Part shown: positions 1 to 7,501 of the stretch, piece after piece
How positions within the stretch are numbered: the stretch's first letter is position 1
How the letters are laid out: each line of letters starts with the position of its first letter
From: Filimonas zeae
GTDB taxonomy: Bacteria; Bacteroidota; Bacteroidia; Chitinophagales; Chitinophagaceae
Direction of reading: 5' to 3'
Assembly (NCBI RefSeq): GCF_014641615.1
Contig: NZ_BMIB01000001.1
Location: forward strand, 372,769 to 436,768
DNA: 64,000 bases
Translations under genes and position numbers: made by a program
Notes under the pieces: generated by a model
Seen by the model: the letters and a program-made list of their open reading frames with translations, nothing else
Databases searched by the model: none
Told to the model about the DNA's origin: nothing

Positions 1-121
1 CAATTTCCAGTACGGTTTCTTCCAGCTGAACAGTGTCGCCGGCTTTTTTATGCCACCTTAAAACAGTAGCTTCCATTATACTTTCACCCAATTTGGGCAT
101 CACCAGGTCTACTAACGCCAT
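1..121 (-). CDS. 2-oxo acid dehydrogenase E2 component, N-terminal part (cut by left edge)
   Basis: The first 40 codons of a gene that runs off the left edge. The protein begins MALVDLVMPKLGES and continues with a motif of the form W-x-K-K-x-G-D-x-V, which is the start of a biotinyl/lipoyl domain as found at the N-terminus of dihydrolipoamide acyltransferases. The lipoylated lysine itself lies beyond the edge. By family knowledge the product would be the acyltransferase core of a branched-chain or 2-oxoglutarate-type dehydrogenase complex in the cytoplasm; which one cannot be told. The matching E3 type of protein (lpdA) lies in this window at 25589-26998, but not next to it. Confidence 0.85.
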   Translation of the reverse strand, partial: MALVDLVMPKLGESIMEATVLRWHKKAGDTVQLEETVLEI

Positions 122-350
122 GCAATTATTTTTTATGATTTTCAGTAAGGGGCAATCGTTTCCGGCGTCAAATGTATAATATATGTTTCAAAAAGCCTGT
201 AAGCATAAAAACTCAACTTCCGGTAGCCGTATTTACAGCAAATGATAAGCCTTAACATAAGGTTGGCGGTAATTTTTACCTGGCAGGCGGCAAAAAAGAT
301 ATATTTGTCTGCAACCTTTCAACTTAACTCTTAACCTTAGTACGCTGTTT

Positions 351-1028
351 ATGAAAAAATCCCTTACCATTACCGCTGCAAAAGCTGTATTTGCTGCCTT
401 ATTATTGCTTGTATTCACTCATTCTCATGCACAGGATTATTCGCGTATACGACTGGCCCTGAATGGCGGCTGGGGGTATCGTTTGGGTAAAACCAATCCC
501 AATGTAAGTGAGAGTTACAAAGATCTGCTCAACGGCATGCGTTCCGGCGCCCAGTTTGGAGGCGATTTTCTGTTCTATTTATCAGAAAATCTGGGCATAG
601 GCTTCAAATACAATCGTTTTACCACTTCTTCCCAAAAGCAGATGGATACCCTGCTTACGGCAAAAATTAATACGGGTACCGACTTTTACGGCGCTATGTT
701 TGGCGGGCGTATTTATAATAAAAAATACACGGGGGCATTGATTATTAACCTGGCGCTGGGTTACCTGCGTTATACTGAAAATGGTGTAATACCGGAAGGG
801 CCTTACAGAGCTACCGGAGGTACTTTGGGGGCCGCGTGGGATTTTGGATACGATTTTCAGATTACACCTATACTTGCTATAGGCGCGCAGCTTACCGGTT
901 TTTCCGGCGCTTTGCGTAGTATGAAGGTAGAAACCAATTATGGCACAGAAACCCGCACATTACCTGATGGACAGTCGGAAAGTATGGTACGGGTGGGCGC
1001 TACCGCCGGAATAAGACTTACTTTGTAG
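351..1028 (+). CDS. small outer-membrane beta-barrel protein
   Basis: A 225-residue protein with a clear signal peptide (Lys-Lys start, hydrophobic core, cleavage near Ala-Gln at about residue 27). The remainder alternates aromatic and small residues in short strands and has Gly-rich turns, ending in a strand with a hydrophobic C-terminus (GIRLTL), as expected for an 8-10-strand porin-like barrel of Bacteroidota. Transport or structural role cannot be assigned. The stop is followed one base later by the OsmC-type gene start at 1030, so the two are probably cotranscribed. Confidence 0.7.
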   Translation: MKKSLTITAAKAVFAALLLLVFTHSHAQDYSRIRLALNGGWGYRLGKTNPNVSESYKDLLNGMRSGAQFGGDFLFYLSENLGIGFKYNRFTTSSQKQMDTLLTAKINTGTDFYGAMFGGRIYNKKYTGALIINLALGYLRYTENGVIPEGPYRATGGTLGAAWDFGYDFQITPILAIGAQLTGFSGALRSMKVETNYGTETRTLPDGQSESMVRVGATAGIRLTL

Positions 1029-1029
1029 T

Positions 1030-1509
1030 ATGAGCCACCGAAACCACACCTATCAGCTTACCACTACCTGGACGGGAAACAAAGGACAGGGCACCAGTAA
1101 TTATAAAGCTTACGACCGCAGCCATACCATACAGGCAGCAGGAAAAGTAGCCATACCCGGCTCTTCCGATCCTGCTTTTATGGGCGATGTTACGCGGTAC
1201 AACCCGGAAGAAATGCTGGTGGCCTCGCTTTCGGCCTGCCATATGTTATGGTACCTGCATTTGTGTGCAGAAGCAGGCGTGGTGGTTACGGCTTACAGCG
1301 ATGCCGCTACCGGCAATATGGAGGAAACAACTAATGGCGGCGGGCGCTTTACCCAGGTAACGCTGCACCCGGTGGTTACCGTGGCAGAAGAGGCAATGGT
1401 TAACAAAGCCAATGCCCTGCATACAAGGGCTAACGAATTATGTTTTATAGCCAATTCCTGCAATTTTCCGGTGCATCATGCACCGGAGTGTAAGGTGGCA
1501 GATAACTAA
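1030..1509 (+). CDS. OsmC family peroxide-reducing protein
   Basis: A 159-residue OsmC/Ohr-fold protein. The family reduces organic hydroperoxides through two cysteines. Here the first is Cys70 in the motif ASLSACHML and the second is probably Cys144 in NSCNFPV. Cys138 is an additional cysteine nearby. Length is typical. There is no signal peptide, so it is cytoplasmic. It starts one base after the stop of the barrel gene upstream and was probably acquired into that transcript for translational economy rather than shared function. The Ohr/OsmC subfamily assignment is not resolved from sequence alone. Confidence 0.88.
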   Translation: MSHRNHTYQLTTTWTGNKGQGTSNYKAYDRSHTIQAAGKVAIPGSSDPAFMGDVTRYNPEEMLVASLSACHMLWYLHLCAEAGVVVTAYSDAATGNMEETTNGGGRFTQVTLHPVVTVAEEAMVNKANALHTRANELCFIANSCNFPVHHAPECKVADN

Positions 1510-1526
1510 GATAAACTTGTAACAAT

Positions 1527-2243
1527 ATGAAAAAGACAATGGTGGGGATGGTTGCAATGGTGATTGCTTTCACCTCCTGTCAGAAAGACAAAGACGTTCA
1601 GGGAATAAGTAATTCCTATACCTCCTCTTCTACAGCTGTCTACAGCGCACCGGTAATGTATACCTCTGCCGGTACCGTTACACAAACCGATTCTATTGCA
1701 GCTGTAGTAAAGGCGTACGATCCTGATTTGTTTGTGTATAAAGCCTCGGGCGGGGCAGTAGACCCGGCTGTGCAGATAAGTTTTGAAACGGATAACAGAG
1801 GTGCTATTACATTATTTAATAAACCGCATAGTGCTGTTATTACCCGTACTGCTCATGGCCGGGTTACGTTTACTTATATGGATACTATTAAAATTCCCGT
1901 ATCATCCGGAACAACGCCGCAGCCGCTGGTATTTATTTCGGCCGAAAGCTTTTTTGATAGCCTGTGGATGAATTACACTTCTATGCCCGGAACCATAGGG
2001 TTAAAAGACACGGCCTGTGCTTTTGATGTTCATTTTAAAGAAGAAGGAGGGAAGTTATATCTGCCCTTTGTAAACGCTTTTAACCTTGCCGTTAAAAAAG
2101 ATGCAACGGGTACTGTAATAAGTTCTGATGCAGCATTTTTAAAAAGATATATCGCTACTTTTGACAATACAGCTATTAAACCCTTGCAACCTGGCCATAC
2201 GGTAATTATTCAAACCGGTACGGTGCAGATGATGCCGCGGTAG
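1527..2243 (+). CDS. lipoprotein of unknown function, paralog of the next gene
   Basis: A 238-residue predicted lipoprotein: Lys-Lys N-terminus, short hydrophobic stretch and lipobox FTSC with the cysteine near residue 18. The mature part is beta-rich and has no recognised domain. It is followed by a related gene at 2283-3023. The two share a GxLYLPF/Y segment and a C-terminal block of the form P-x-H-x-x-I-x-Q-T-G. It lies 17 bp after the OsmC gene, so it may be read in the same transcript. Function unknown; a cell-surface or periplasmic-facing role is inferred only from the lipidation signal. Confidence 0.75.
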   Translation: MKKTMVGMVAMVIAFTSCQKDKDVQGISNSYTSSSTAVYSAPVMYTSAGTVTQTDSIAAVVKAYDPDLFVYKASGGAVDPAVQISFETDNRGAITLFNKPHSAVITRTAHGRVTFTYMDTIKIPVSSGTTPQPLVFISAESFFDSLWMNYTSMPGTIGLKDTACAFDVHFKEEGGKLYLPFVNAFNLAVKKDATGTVISSDAAFLKRYIATFDNTAIKPLQPGHTVIIQTGTVQMMPR

Positions 2244-2282
2244 TAGCAACTGTTTAACCCATAAACTCTTTAAAAACAAATA

Positions 2283-3023
2283 ATGAAACAAGGTTTGATT
2301 GCGATGGCGGTATTTGCCATGTTTACAGCTTGCAGAAAGGAAGACAATAACCCGCCGGTAAAGGGAGCAGACGTATATGTGCTGGACTCAAAAGTAATGT
2401 TACAGACTGTTTATATGTATGAGGGCAGCCGTTTTATAACCAATCAGGATTCTATTAAAACTGCCGCGGTGATTAAAAGCAGTACTTTTCCTGATCCTTT
2501 TGTATATGGTTCAAATCCTGTAGATTCAGTTGCCAACTATACGGCAATCGGCATAAGCGGTGATACTGCGTATGTATACTTTAAAAATACGGTAACACGG
2601 GCAGAGTTAAGAAACGCTGCGAAAGTTGAACAAAGAGCTAATGGAGATCTTTTACTTACCTATGTTGACAGTAGCTATGTAGGTTATACCTCACCGGAAG
2701 ATTTTAAACGTTCCGACTCTATCAATAAACAATGGTATAGTGTACAATTTGATTATGCACCTACCAATGTAAAAACAGCTTCTTTTTATGTTTATAATGT
2801 AGCTTATCTGAATAAGATACTTATACTAAAGGAGAATGGTGAGTTATATCTGCCATACACGACCATTATGTACAGGGTTCGTCCGGAAGGCTCTACAGAG
2901 TATCGGTCGTCGTATACTACCAAAGGAGCGCGACTTCCTTTCAATGATGCTGCGGCCAAAAAGCTTCCGGAAAACCATATGATGATAGTTCAAACGGGTA
3001 AAATAAAACTGATTAAGCAATAG
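2283..3023 (+). CDS. lipoprotein of unknown function, paralog of the previous gene
   Basis: A 246-residue predicted lipoprotein with lipobox FTAC (cysteine near residue 17). It resembles the protein encoded at 1527-2243 in overall length, in the segment GELYLPYTT (GKLYLPFVN in the other) and in the C-terminal pattern P-x-x-H-x-x-I-V-Q-T-G. The pair therefore looks like an old tandem duplication. No catalytic motif is visible. A hairpin with a short T-run follows its stop (3050-3083), suggesting that transcription of the two-gene unit ends there. Confidence 0.75.
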   Translation: MKQGLIAMAVFAMFTACRKEDNNPPVKGADVYVLDSKVMLQTVYMYEGSRFITNQDSIKTAAVIKSSTFPDPFVYGSNPVDSVANYTAIGISGDTAYVYFKNTVTRAELRNAAKVEQRANGDLLLTYVDSSYVGYTSPEDFKRSDSINKQWYSVQFDYAPTNVKTASFYVYNVAYLNKILILKENGELYLPYTTIMYRVRPEGSTEYRSSYTTKGARLPFNDAAAKKLPENHMMIVQTGKIKLIKQ

Positions 3024-3049
3024 ATTTTTGGTGATTTAACAAAGTGAAA

Positions 3050-3083
3050 CGCCTGCCTGTATTGAAGCAGGCGCTTGCTTTTT
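3050..3083 (+). terminator. rho-independent terminator after lipoprotein pair
   Basis: Stem CGCCTGC (3050-3056) pairs with GCAGGCG (3067-3073) across a 10-base loop, followed by CTTGC and a run of five T. It lies 27 bp after the stop at 3023. Confidence 0.6.
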
Positions 3084-3177
3084 ATAGATATAGCCTATAC
3101 TGTGTAAACTGCTTTTTCAGGTGCAGTCCCGGCCAGCGTGGTATGAAAATTGCCCGCTACATGCAAATGCTATATCT

Positions 3178-3585
3178 ATGAAAGTAAAAAGCTTTATGTT
3201 ATTGCTTTTGGTTGCTGCCACTGTGCTAACCAGCTGTTCTAAAGAAGGCAATGAAGCACCTGGAGGTACTTATACTTACAAGCTAACGGGGCCGGCCGCG
3301 CCTGTTGTTGAGGTGCAGTACACGCCTACGCTAACTGACCCCAATATGACTGAAGTGCCCGATGATATTGAGTATGAAGAAGTGGTAACACCACCATGGG
3401 AAAAAACGGTAACTGTTCATCAAAACGTTTCGGGTGTGGGTTTTTCCGCCAGCGTTAGAGAAGGGGTGCCAGGCGCAAAGTATAAAATGTCAATCAACGA
3501 TAAGGACGGTAACATTCTGGAAGCAGGTGATATTACGCTTGATGCTTATGGAGATGGTACGCTGCTATTGAATTATTACCGGTAA
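3178..3585 (+). CDS. small lipoprotein of unknown function
   Basis: A 135-residue predicted lipoprotein. The ATG at 3178 is chosen over an in-frame GTG at 3121 because it places a proper signal sequence (Lys-x-Lys, then a Leu/Val core) before the lipobox LTSC. The mature part is acidic in its first half (a cluster with several Asp/Glu around residues 50-65), with a C-terminal half that reads like a small beta-domain. No family recognised. It stands alone between the terminator at 3050-3083 and the strong hairpin at 3633-3666. Confidence 0.7.
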   Translation: MKVKSFMLLLLVAATVLTSCSKEGNEAPGGTYTYKLTGPAAPVVEVQYTPTLTDPNMTEVPDDIEYEEVVTPPWEKTVTVHQNVSGVGFSASVREGVPGAKYKMSINDKDGNILEAGDITLDAYGDGTLLLNYYR

Positions 3586-3632
3586 CGTTTCGCAATGGGT
3601 TAACATTCCACCTTAAGGGGAATTTAAATATT

Positions 3633-3666
3633 AAAAAAGAGGTTCGCAATCGCGAACCTCTTTTTT
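3633..3666. terminator. bidirectional terminator
   Basis: A perfect 15-bp inverted repeat (3633-3647 with 3652-3666) with a 4-base loop. A-run on one side and T-run on the other allow it to work for both the plus-strand lipoprotein gene and the convergent cinA. Confidence 0.9.
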
Positions 3667-3701
3667 AATAACCTGACCCTTTTAGGGCTACCTCCGGAAA
3701 T

Positions 3702-4985
3702 TTATAAGGGATGCGTTTCTTCAATTACCTTCCGCAGCATATTCAAAGCATTTACCGCAGTCATTTCAATATTTCTGGCGCGGTCGTAACGGAACTGGAA
3801 TTTTTTTGTTTCCAGGCGTTTTCTGCTTCCTACGGCAACCCATACTGTGCCAACAGGCTTTTCAGGTGTGCCGCCGTCGGGGCCCATAATTCCGGATACC
3901 GCTATACCATAGTCGGTTTCCATTTCACCTAAAATGCCGGCCAGCATCTGAATTACCGTTTCTTCACTCACAGCGCCGGCAGTGGTAAAGGTATCGGACA
4001 GTACATGTAATACAGTTTCCTTTATTTTATTGGAATAGCTTACCACACTGCCGGTAAACCACGAGGAGGCGCCGGGCATAGCGGTGATGAGGTGTGAGAT
4101 ATACCCCCCTGTACAGCTTTCTGCGGTGGCCAGGGTTTGTTTGCGTGCTTTCAGCAGTTTACCTACCAGGGCCTGCATGGTAATATCTTCATTAACCACC
4201 ATTACATCTGTTACATAGGTTTGCAGCAAGGCAAACTGTTCGTTTAAGGTGGTAATAACAGAGGTGTCGTTCTGTACACCGCGGGCGGTAAGGCGCAGGC
4301 GCACCATACCATAGTGTGGCAGGTAGGCCAGTTTTATAAAGGCAGGCAAGGCGGTTTCAAAGGCTTCTATGCGATCTGCCAGGTCAGACTCTCCAATGCC
4401 CGCTGTAAGCAGATAACGGTGTTCTACAATACCGGGGTTAAAGCGTTGTTGTAATAAAGGCAGTACGTGCTTTTGCATCAGCCCCTGCATTTCGTGCGGG
4501 ACACCGGGCATGGAAAAAAACAGGCGATTGTTTTTTTCAAATAACATACCCGGAGCAGTACCCCGCTCGTTCAGTAATACAGTACATACATCGGGTACTT
4601 CTGCCTGTTTGCGGTTACGGTCTGTTAATGGTCTTTTCAGTACCTGTGAGAAAAGTTGTTCCAGATGTGCCAGTGTAGGGGCATGCTGTACCAGTTTGCC
4701 GCCAAAGTATTCACACAATAAAGGCTTGGTTATATCATCGGCTGTGGGGCCCAGGCCACCGGTAATAAGTACTATATTGGCGCGTTCACTTTCCTGGTTC
4801 AGGGCCTCCCATATATCTTCCCAGGTATCGCCTACAGCTACGCGGTGGTGTACGTTAAAACCTGCCAGGTTTAGCTGTTGCGCCATCCAGGCGCTGTTGG
4901 TATCCACTACCTGCCCAATCAGTAACTCATCTCCAATAGTTATAATAGATACTTTTGCCTGTGTGGCTGCGGTATTATTTTCCAT
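3702..4985 (-). CDS. cinA: CinA family nicotinamide-nucleotide amidohydrolase
   Basis: A 427-residue protein with the two-domain layout of CinA. An N-terminal molybdopterin-binding-like domain (TIGDELLIGQ near residue 16; ITGGLGPTADD near residue 75) is followed by a C-terminal domain with TAESCTGGYISHLIT and GTVWVA motifs. The C-terminal domain deamidates nicotinamide mononucleotide to recycle NAD. The N-terminal domain is linked to ADP-ribose pyrophosphatase activity. It is cytoplasmic. It is transcribed away from dacB, with 68 bp between the two starts, so promoters for both must lie in that short gap. Length is normal for the family. Confidence 0.95.
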   Translation of the reverse strand: MENNTAATQAKVSIITIGDELLIGQVVDTNSAWMAQQLNLAGFNVHHRVAVGDTWEDIWEALNQESERANIVLITGGLGPTADDITKPLLCEYFGGKLVQHAPTLAHLEQLFSQVLKRPLTDRNRKQAEVPDVCTVLLNERGTAPGMLFEKNNRLFFSMPGVPHEMQGLMQKHVLPLLQQRFNPGIVEHRYLLTAGIGESDLADRIEAFETALPAFIKLAYLPHYGMVRLRLTARGVQNDTSVITTLNEQFALLQTYVTDVMVVNEDITMQALVGKLLKARKQTLATAESCTGGYISHLITAMPGASSWFTGSVVSYSNKIKETVLHVLSDTFTTAGAVSEETVIQMLAGILGEMETDYGIAVSGIMGPDGGTPEKPVGTVWVAVGSRKRLETKKFQFRYDRARNIEMTAVNALNMLRKVIEETHPL

Positions 4986-5053
4986 GCGAATGGCTAATTT
5001 TAATGCAAGGTAAGAAGTAGCGGGGCAGTGTAAAACCGGAAACAGAAAAACTG

Positions 5054-6463
5054 ATGAAGAAGCTGATTATTTTAATAGGGGTGTTGCTGCCGTTTTTGCG
5101 GTATGCGGCAGCGCAGGACGTGGCGGCAAAATTACAGAAAGCGGTGCAACAGCTACAGGGCGATACGCAGATGCAGCATGCCCTGCTGGGTTTTTATGTA
5201 GTAAATACCAAAACCGGAGAGGTGGTTTGTAATTACAACGGTGGTATAGGCATGGCACCAGCCAGCTCGCAAAAAGTGGTTACGGCAGCAGCTGCTTTTG
5301 ATTTGCTGGGTACGGGCTTCCGGTACGCTACTTTGCTGGCAGGTACCGGTGCTGTGCAGGAAGGGGTGTACAATGGCGATATATACCTGGTGGGCCAGGG
5401 CGACCCTACTTTTGGCAGCAGCCGTTTTGCCATTACCGGCCGTAAAGAGGTATTACAGAAAATTACCAGCGCCTTACAACGCATGGGCATTACTGCTGTA
5501 AACGGAAATATATACCTGGATAATACCGGGTTTAGTTACCAGCCCCTGCCGGGCGGCTGGATATGGGATGATATAGGCAACTACTACGGTGCAGGCAGCT
5601 GGGCGTTGAACTGGAATGAGAATGTATACAACCTGCACCTGAAACCCGGTAAAAAAGAAGGCGATAAGGTTACCATCAGCGGCACTACACCTGAGCTGGA
5701 AATAGCTGTGGTAAACAGTTTGGTTAAAACCGGCAGACCTGGCAGTGGAGATAACGGATATATATACCTGCCCCCTTATTCTGTAATGGGCTTTGCCGAA
5801 GGCACGGTGCCGCCCGGGGGAAATTTTACTATTTCCGGTGCTTTACCTAACCCGGCTTACCAACTGGGGGGCGAGCTGCAGAAGGCGCTGGAGCAGGAGA
5901 ATATAACCGTAAGCGGAAGCGTGCAAACGTTAAGCGAGCTGGATAAGGATAAAAGGAAAGGCGCATTTACAACCGTATTCGACACCCTGTATTCCCCCAC
6001 ACTGGATAGCATGGTGTACTGGTTTTTACAAAAGAGTATTAACCTGTACGGAGAAGCTTTGCTGAAAACCTTGCCTTTTCAACAGGGGCAAACAGGCTCT
6101 ACAGATAACGGCGTAAAGCTGGTAAAGGCTTTCTGGAAAGAGCGGGGTATAGATGCCGCTGCTTTAAAAATTACGGATGGCAGCGGGCTTTCGCCACAAA
6201 ACCGGGTTGCCCCGCAGGCATTGGTGAGTGTATTACAATATGCCGCACAAAAGCCGTGGTTTAACAGCTTTTATGCGGCATTGCCATTGTATAATAATAT
6301 GAAGATGAAAAGTGGAACCATTGGAGGCTGCAAAGCGTTTGCCGGGTACCACACCGCTAAAAACGGCACGCCCTATACATTTTCTATTATCATTAATAAT
6401 TATGATGGCAGTACCAGTGCGGTAGTGCAGAAAATGTATCGCCTGCTGGATGAGCTGAAATAG
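5054..6463 (+). CDS. dacB: D-alanyl-D-alanine carboxypeptidase/endopeptidase (PBP4, DacB type)
   Basis: A 469-residue secreted penicillin-binding protein of peptidase family S13. Signal peptide of about 21 residues ending Ala-Ala-Ala-Gln. The catalytic set is present: S71-x-x-K74 in PASSQKV, a Ser-x-Asn motif in KSINLYGEA, and Lys-Ser-Gly in MKSGTIGG near the C-terminus. The long insertion between the first two motifs, typical for PBP4, is present. It would trim or cleave peptidoglycan stem peptides in the periplasm. Its stop lies only 3 bp from the end of the convergent thioesterase gene. Confidence 0.93.
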   Translation: MKKLIILIGVLLPFLRYAAAQDVAAKLQKAVQQLQGDTQMQHALLGFYVVNTKTGEVVCNYNGGIGMAPASSQKVVTAAAAFDLLGTGFRYATLLAGTGAVQEGVYNGDIYLVGQGDPTFGSSRFAITGRKEVLQKITSALQRMGITAVNGNIYLDNTGFSYQPLPGGWIWDDIGNYYGAGSWALNWNENVYNLHLKPGKKEGDKVTISGTTPELEIAVVNSLVKTGRPGSGDNGYIYLPPYSVMGFAEGTVPPGGNFTISGALPNPAYQLGGELQKALEQENITVSGSVQTLSELDKDKRKGAFTTVFDTLYSPTLDSMVYWFLQKSINLYGEALLKTLPFQQGQTGSTDNGVKLVKAFWKERGIDAAALKITDGSGLSPQNRVAPQALVSVLQYAAQKPWFNSFYAALPLYNNMKMKSGTIGGCKAFAGYHTAKNGTPYTFSIIINNYDGSTSAVVQKMYRLLDELK

Positions 6464-6466
6464 TCA

Positions 6467-6886
6467 TCAGGCTTTCTCCTCAAAATAAGGGGCCAGCCTT
6501 TGATACATCTCTTCCGGCATCTTTGTTTTTTTCCAGGTTTTCATTTCCAGAAAGTACAGGTGTACTTTACCGGCGGTAAGCATTTTACCCTGTTCGTTAT
6601 ATACCTCCTGGTAAAAATCAATCTTATGATCTTTTGGTAATTCCCGTATCTGGGTTTTAATGGTAATAAGATCGTCGTAAGTAGCCGGGCGCAGGTATTT
6701 AATGTTCAGTTCAATTACCGGCATCATTACGCCCGATGCCTCCATATCTTTATAAGTATACCCCAGCTGCCGTATACATTCCACGCGGCCCACCTCAAAA
6801 TATTGCGCATAGTTTCCGTAATACACCACATTCATCTGGTCGGTTTCTGCATACCGTACACGCACCTGCGTAGTTGATTCGTACAT
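6467..6886 (-). CDS. acyl-CoA thioesterase, YbgC/FadM hotdog family
   Basis: A 139-residue single hotdog-fold protein. The 4-hydroxybenzoyl-CoA thioesterase signature is present near the N-terminus: RYAETDQMNVVYYGNYAQYF, with Asp16 as the expected catalytic residue. Such enzymes hydrolyse short or medium acyl-CoA thioesters in the cytoplasm; substrate cannot be read from sequence. It lies 25 bp downstream of the DoxX gene and is probably cotranscribed with it. Confidence 0.9.
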   Translation of the reverse strand: MYESTTQVRVRYAETDQMNVVYYGNYAQYFEVGRVECIRQLGYTYKDMEASGVMMPVIELNIKYLRPATYDDLITIKTQIRELPKDHKIDFYQEVYNEQGKMLTAGKVHLYFLEMKTWKKTKMPEEMYQRLAPYFEEKA

Positions 6887-6911
6887 ATCTGAAAGTTGAA
6901 ATCGAAATTAC

Positions 6912-7319
6912 CTAGCCTCTCATCATTCCATCTACACTTACTTTACCAGGGCCGCAAAACAGCAGTACAAAAAAGGCTGAGCAATATAAAACTGCCATTT
7001 CTGCTTTGGCAAACTGGCCTGCATGGGCAACAAAAATGGCAATAAGCATAGTAATAAGTAAGGGAATAGCAGCAAAACGGGTAAAAAGGCCCAGTACAAT
7101 AAACAAGCTACAGAATACCTCTGCAAAAATGGCCAGCACTAAAGAAGCGCGGCTACCCATGCCCATAAAATTGTAAAACTTGCTTTCATAAGCCGAAAAA
7201 TGCATCAGTTTATCCATGCCGTGGTTCAGCAGCATCAGGCCGCCAAAAGCCAAACGAAGTAATAACATGGAAAAATTGAACATTCCGTCGCTGTACTGGA
7301 TTGATAATAGTCGCTTCAT
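6912..7319 (-). CDS. DoxX family membrane protein
   Basis: A 135-residue integral membrane protein with four hydrophobic segments (about residues 15-35, 55-75, 80-100 and 110-128). The DoxX hallmarks are visible: LNHGMDKLMHF after the first helix and FAEVFCSLFIVLGLFTR in the third region. Members of this family are small quinone- or redox-related membrane proteins of mostly unknown reaction. Probably first gene of a two-gene unit with the thioesterase gene downstream. Confidence 0.88.
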   Translation of the reverse strand: MKRLLSIQYSDGMFNFSMLLLRLAFGGLMLLNHGMDKLMHFSAYESKFYNFMGMGSRASLVLAIFAEVFCSLFIVLGLFTRFAAIPLLITMLIAIFVAHAGQFAKAEMAVLYCSAFFVLLFCGPGKVSVDGMMRG

Positions 7320-7501
7320 CAGATTGGTTTGTCAAAAGTGTTTAAATGGTTTTTCACATTCGGGATACAAAAATAAGAGGTCTGGGTTGTTTATCCACAA
7401 TCCCGGCCCCTGGCAATGTTCCTTGCTATCTTTAAACGGTTTTTGCGTTAAATTATGACGCGTTGTAAAATATTTGCTAAAAATACCCGTTCCACCAAAG
7501 T

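Noticed and set aside
7216..7458. 80-codon plus-strand frame over the DoxX start
   Set aside because: Overlaps the DoxX gene antisense and has no recognisable features.
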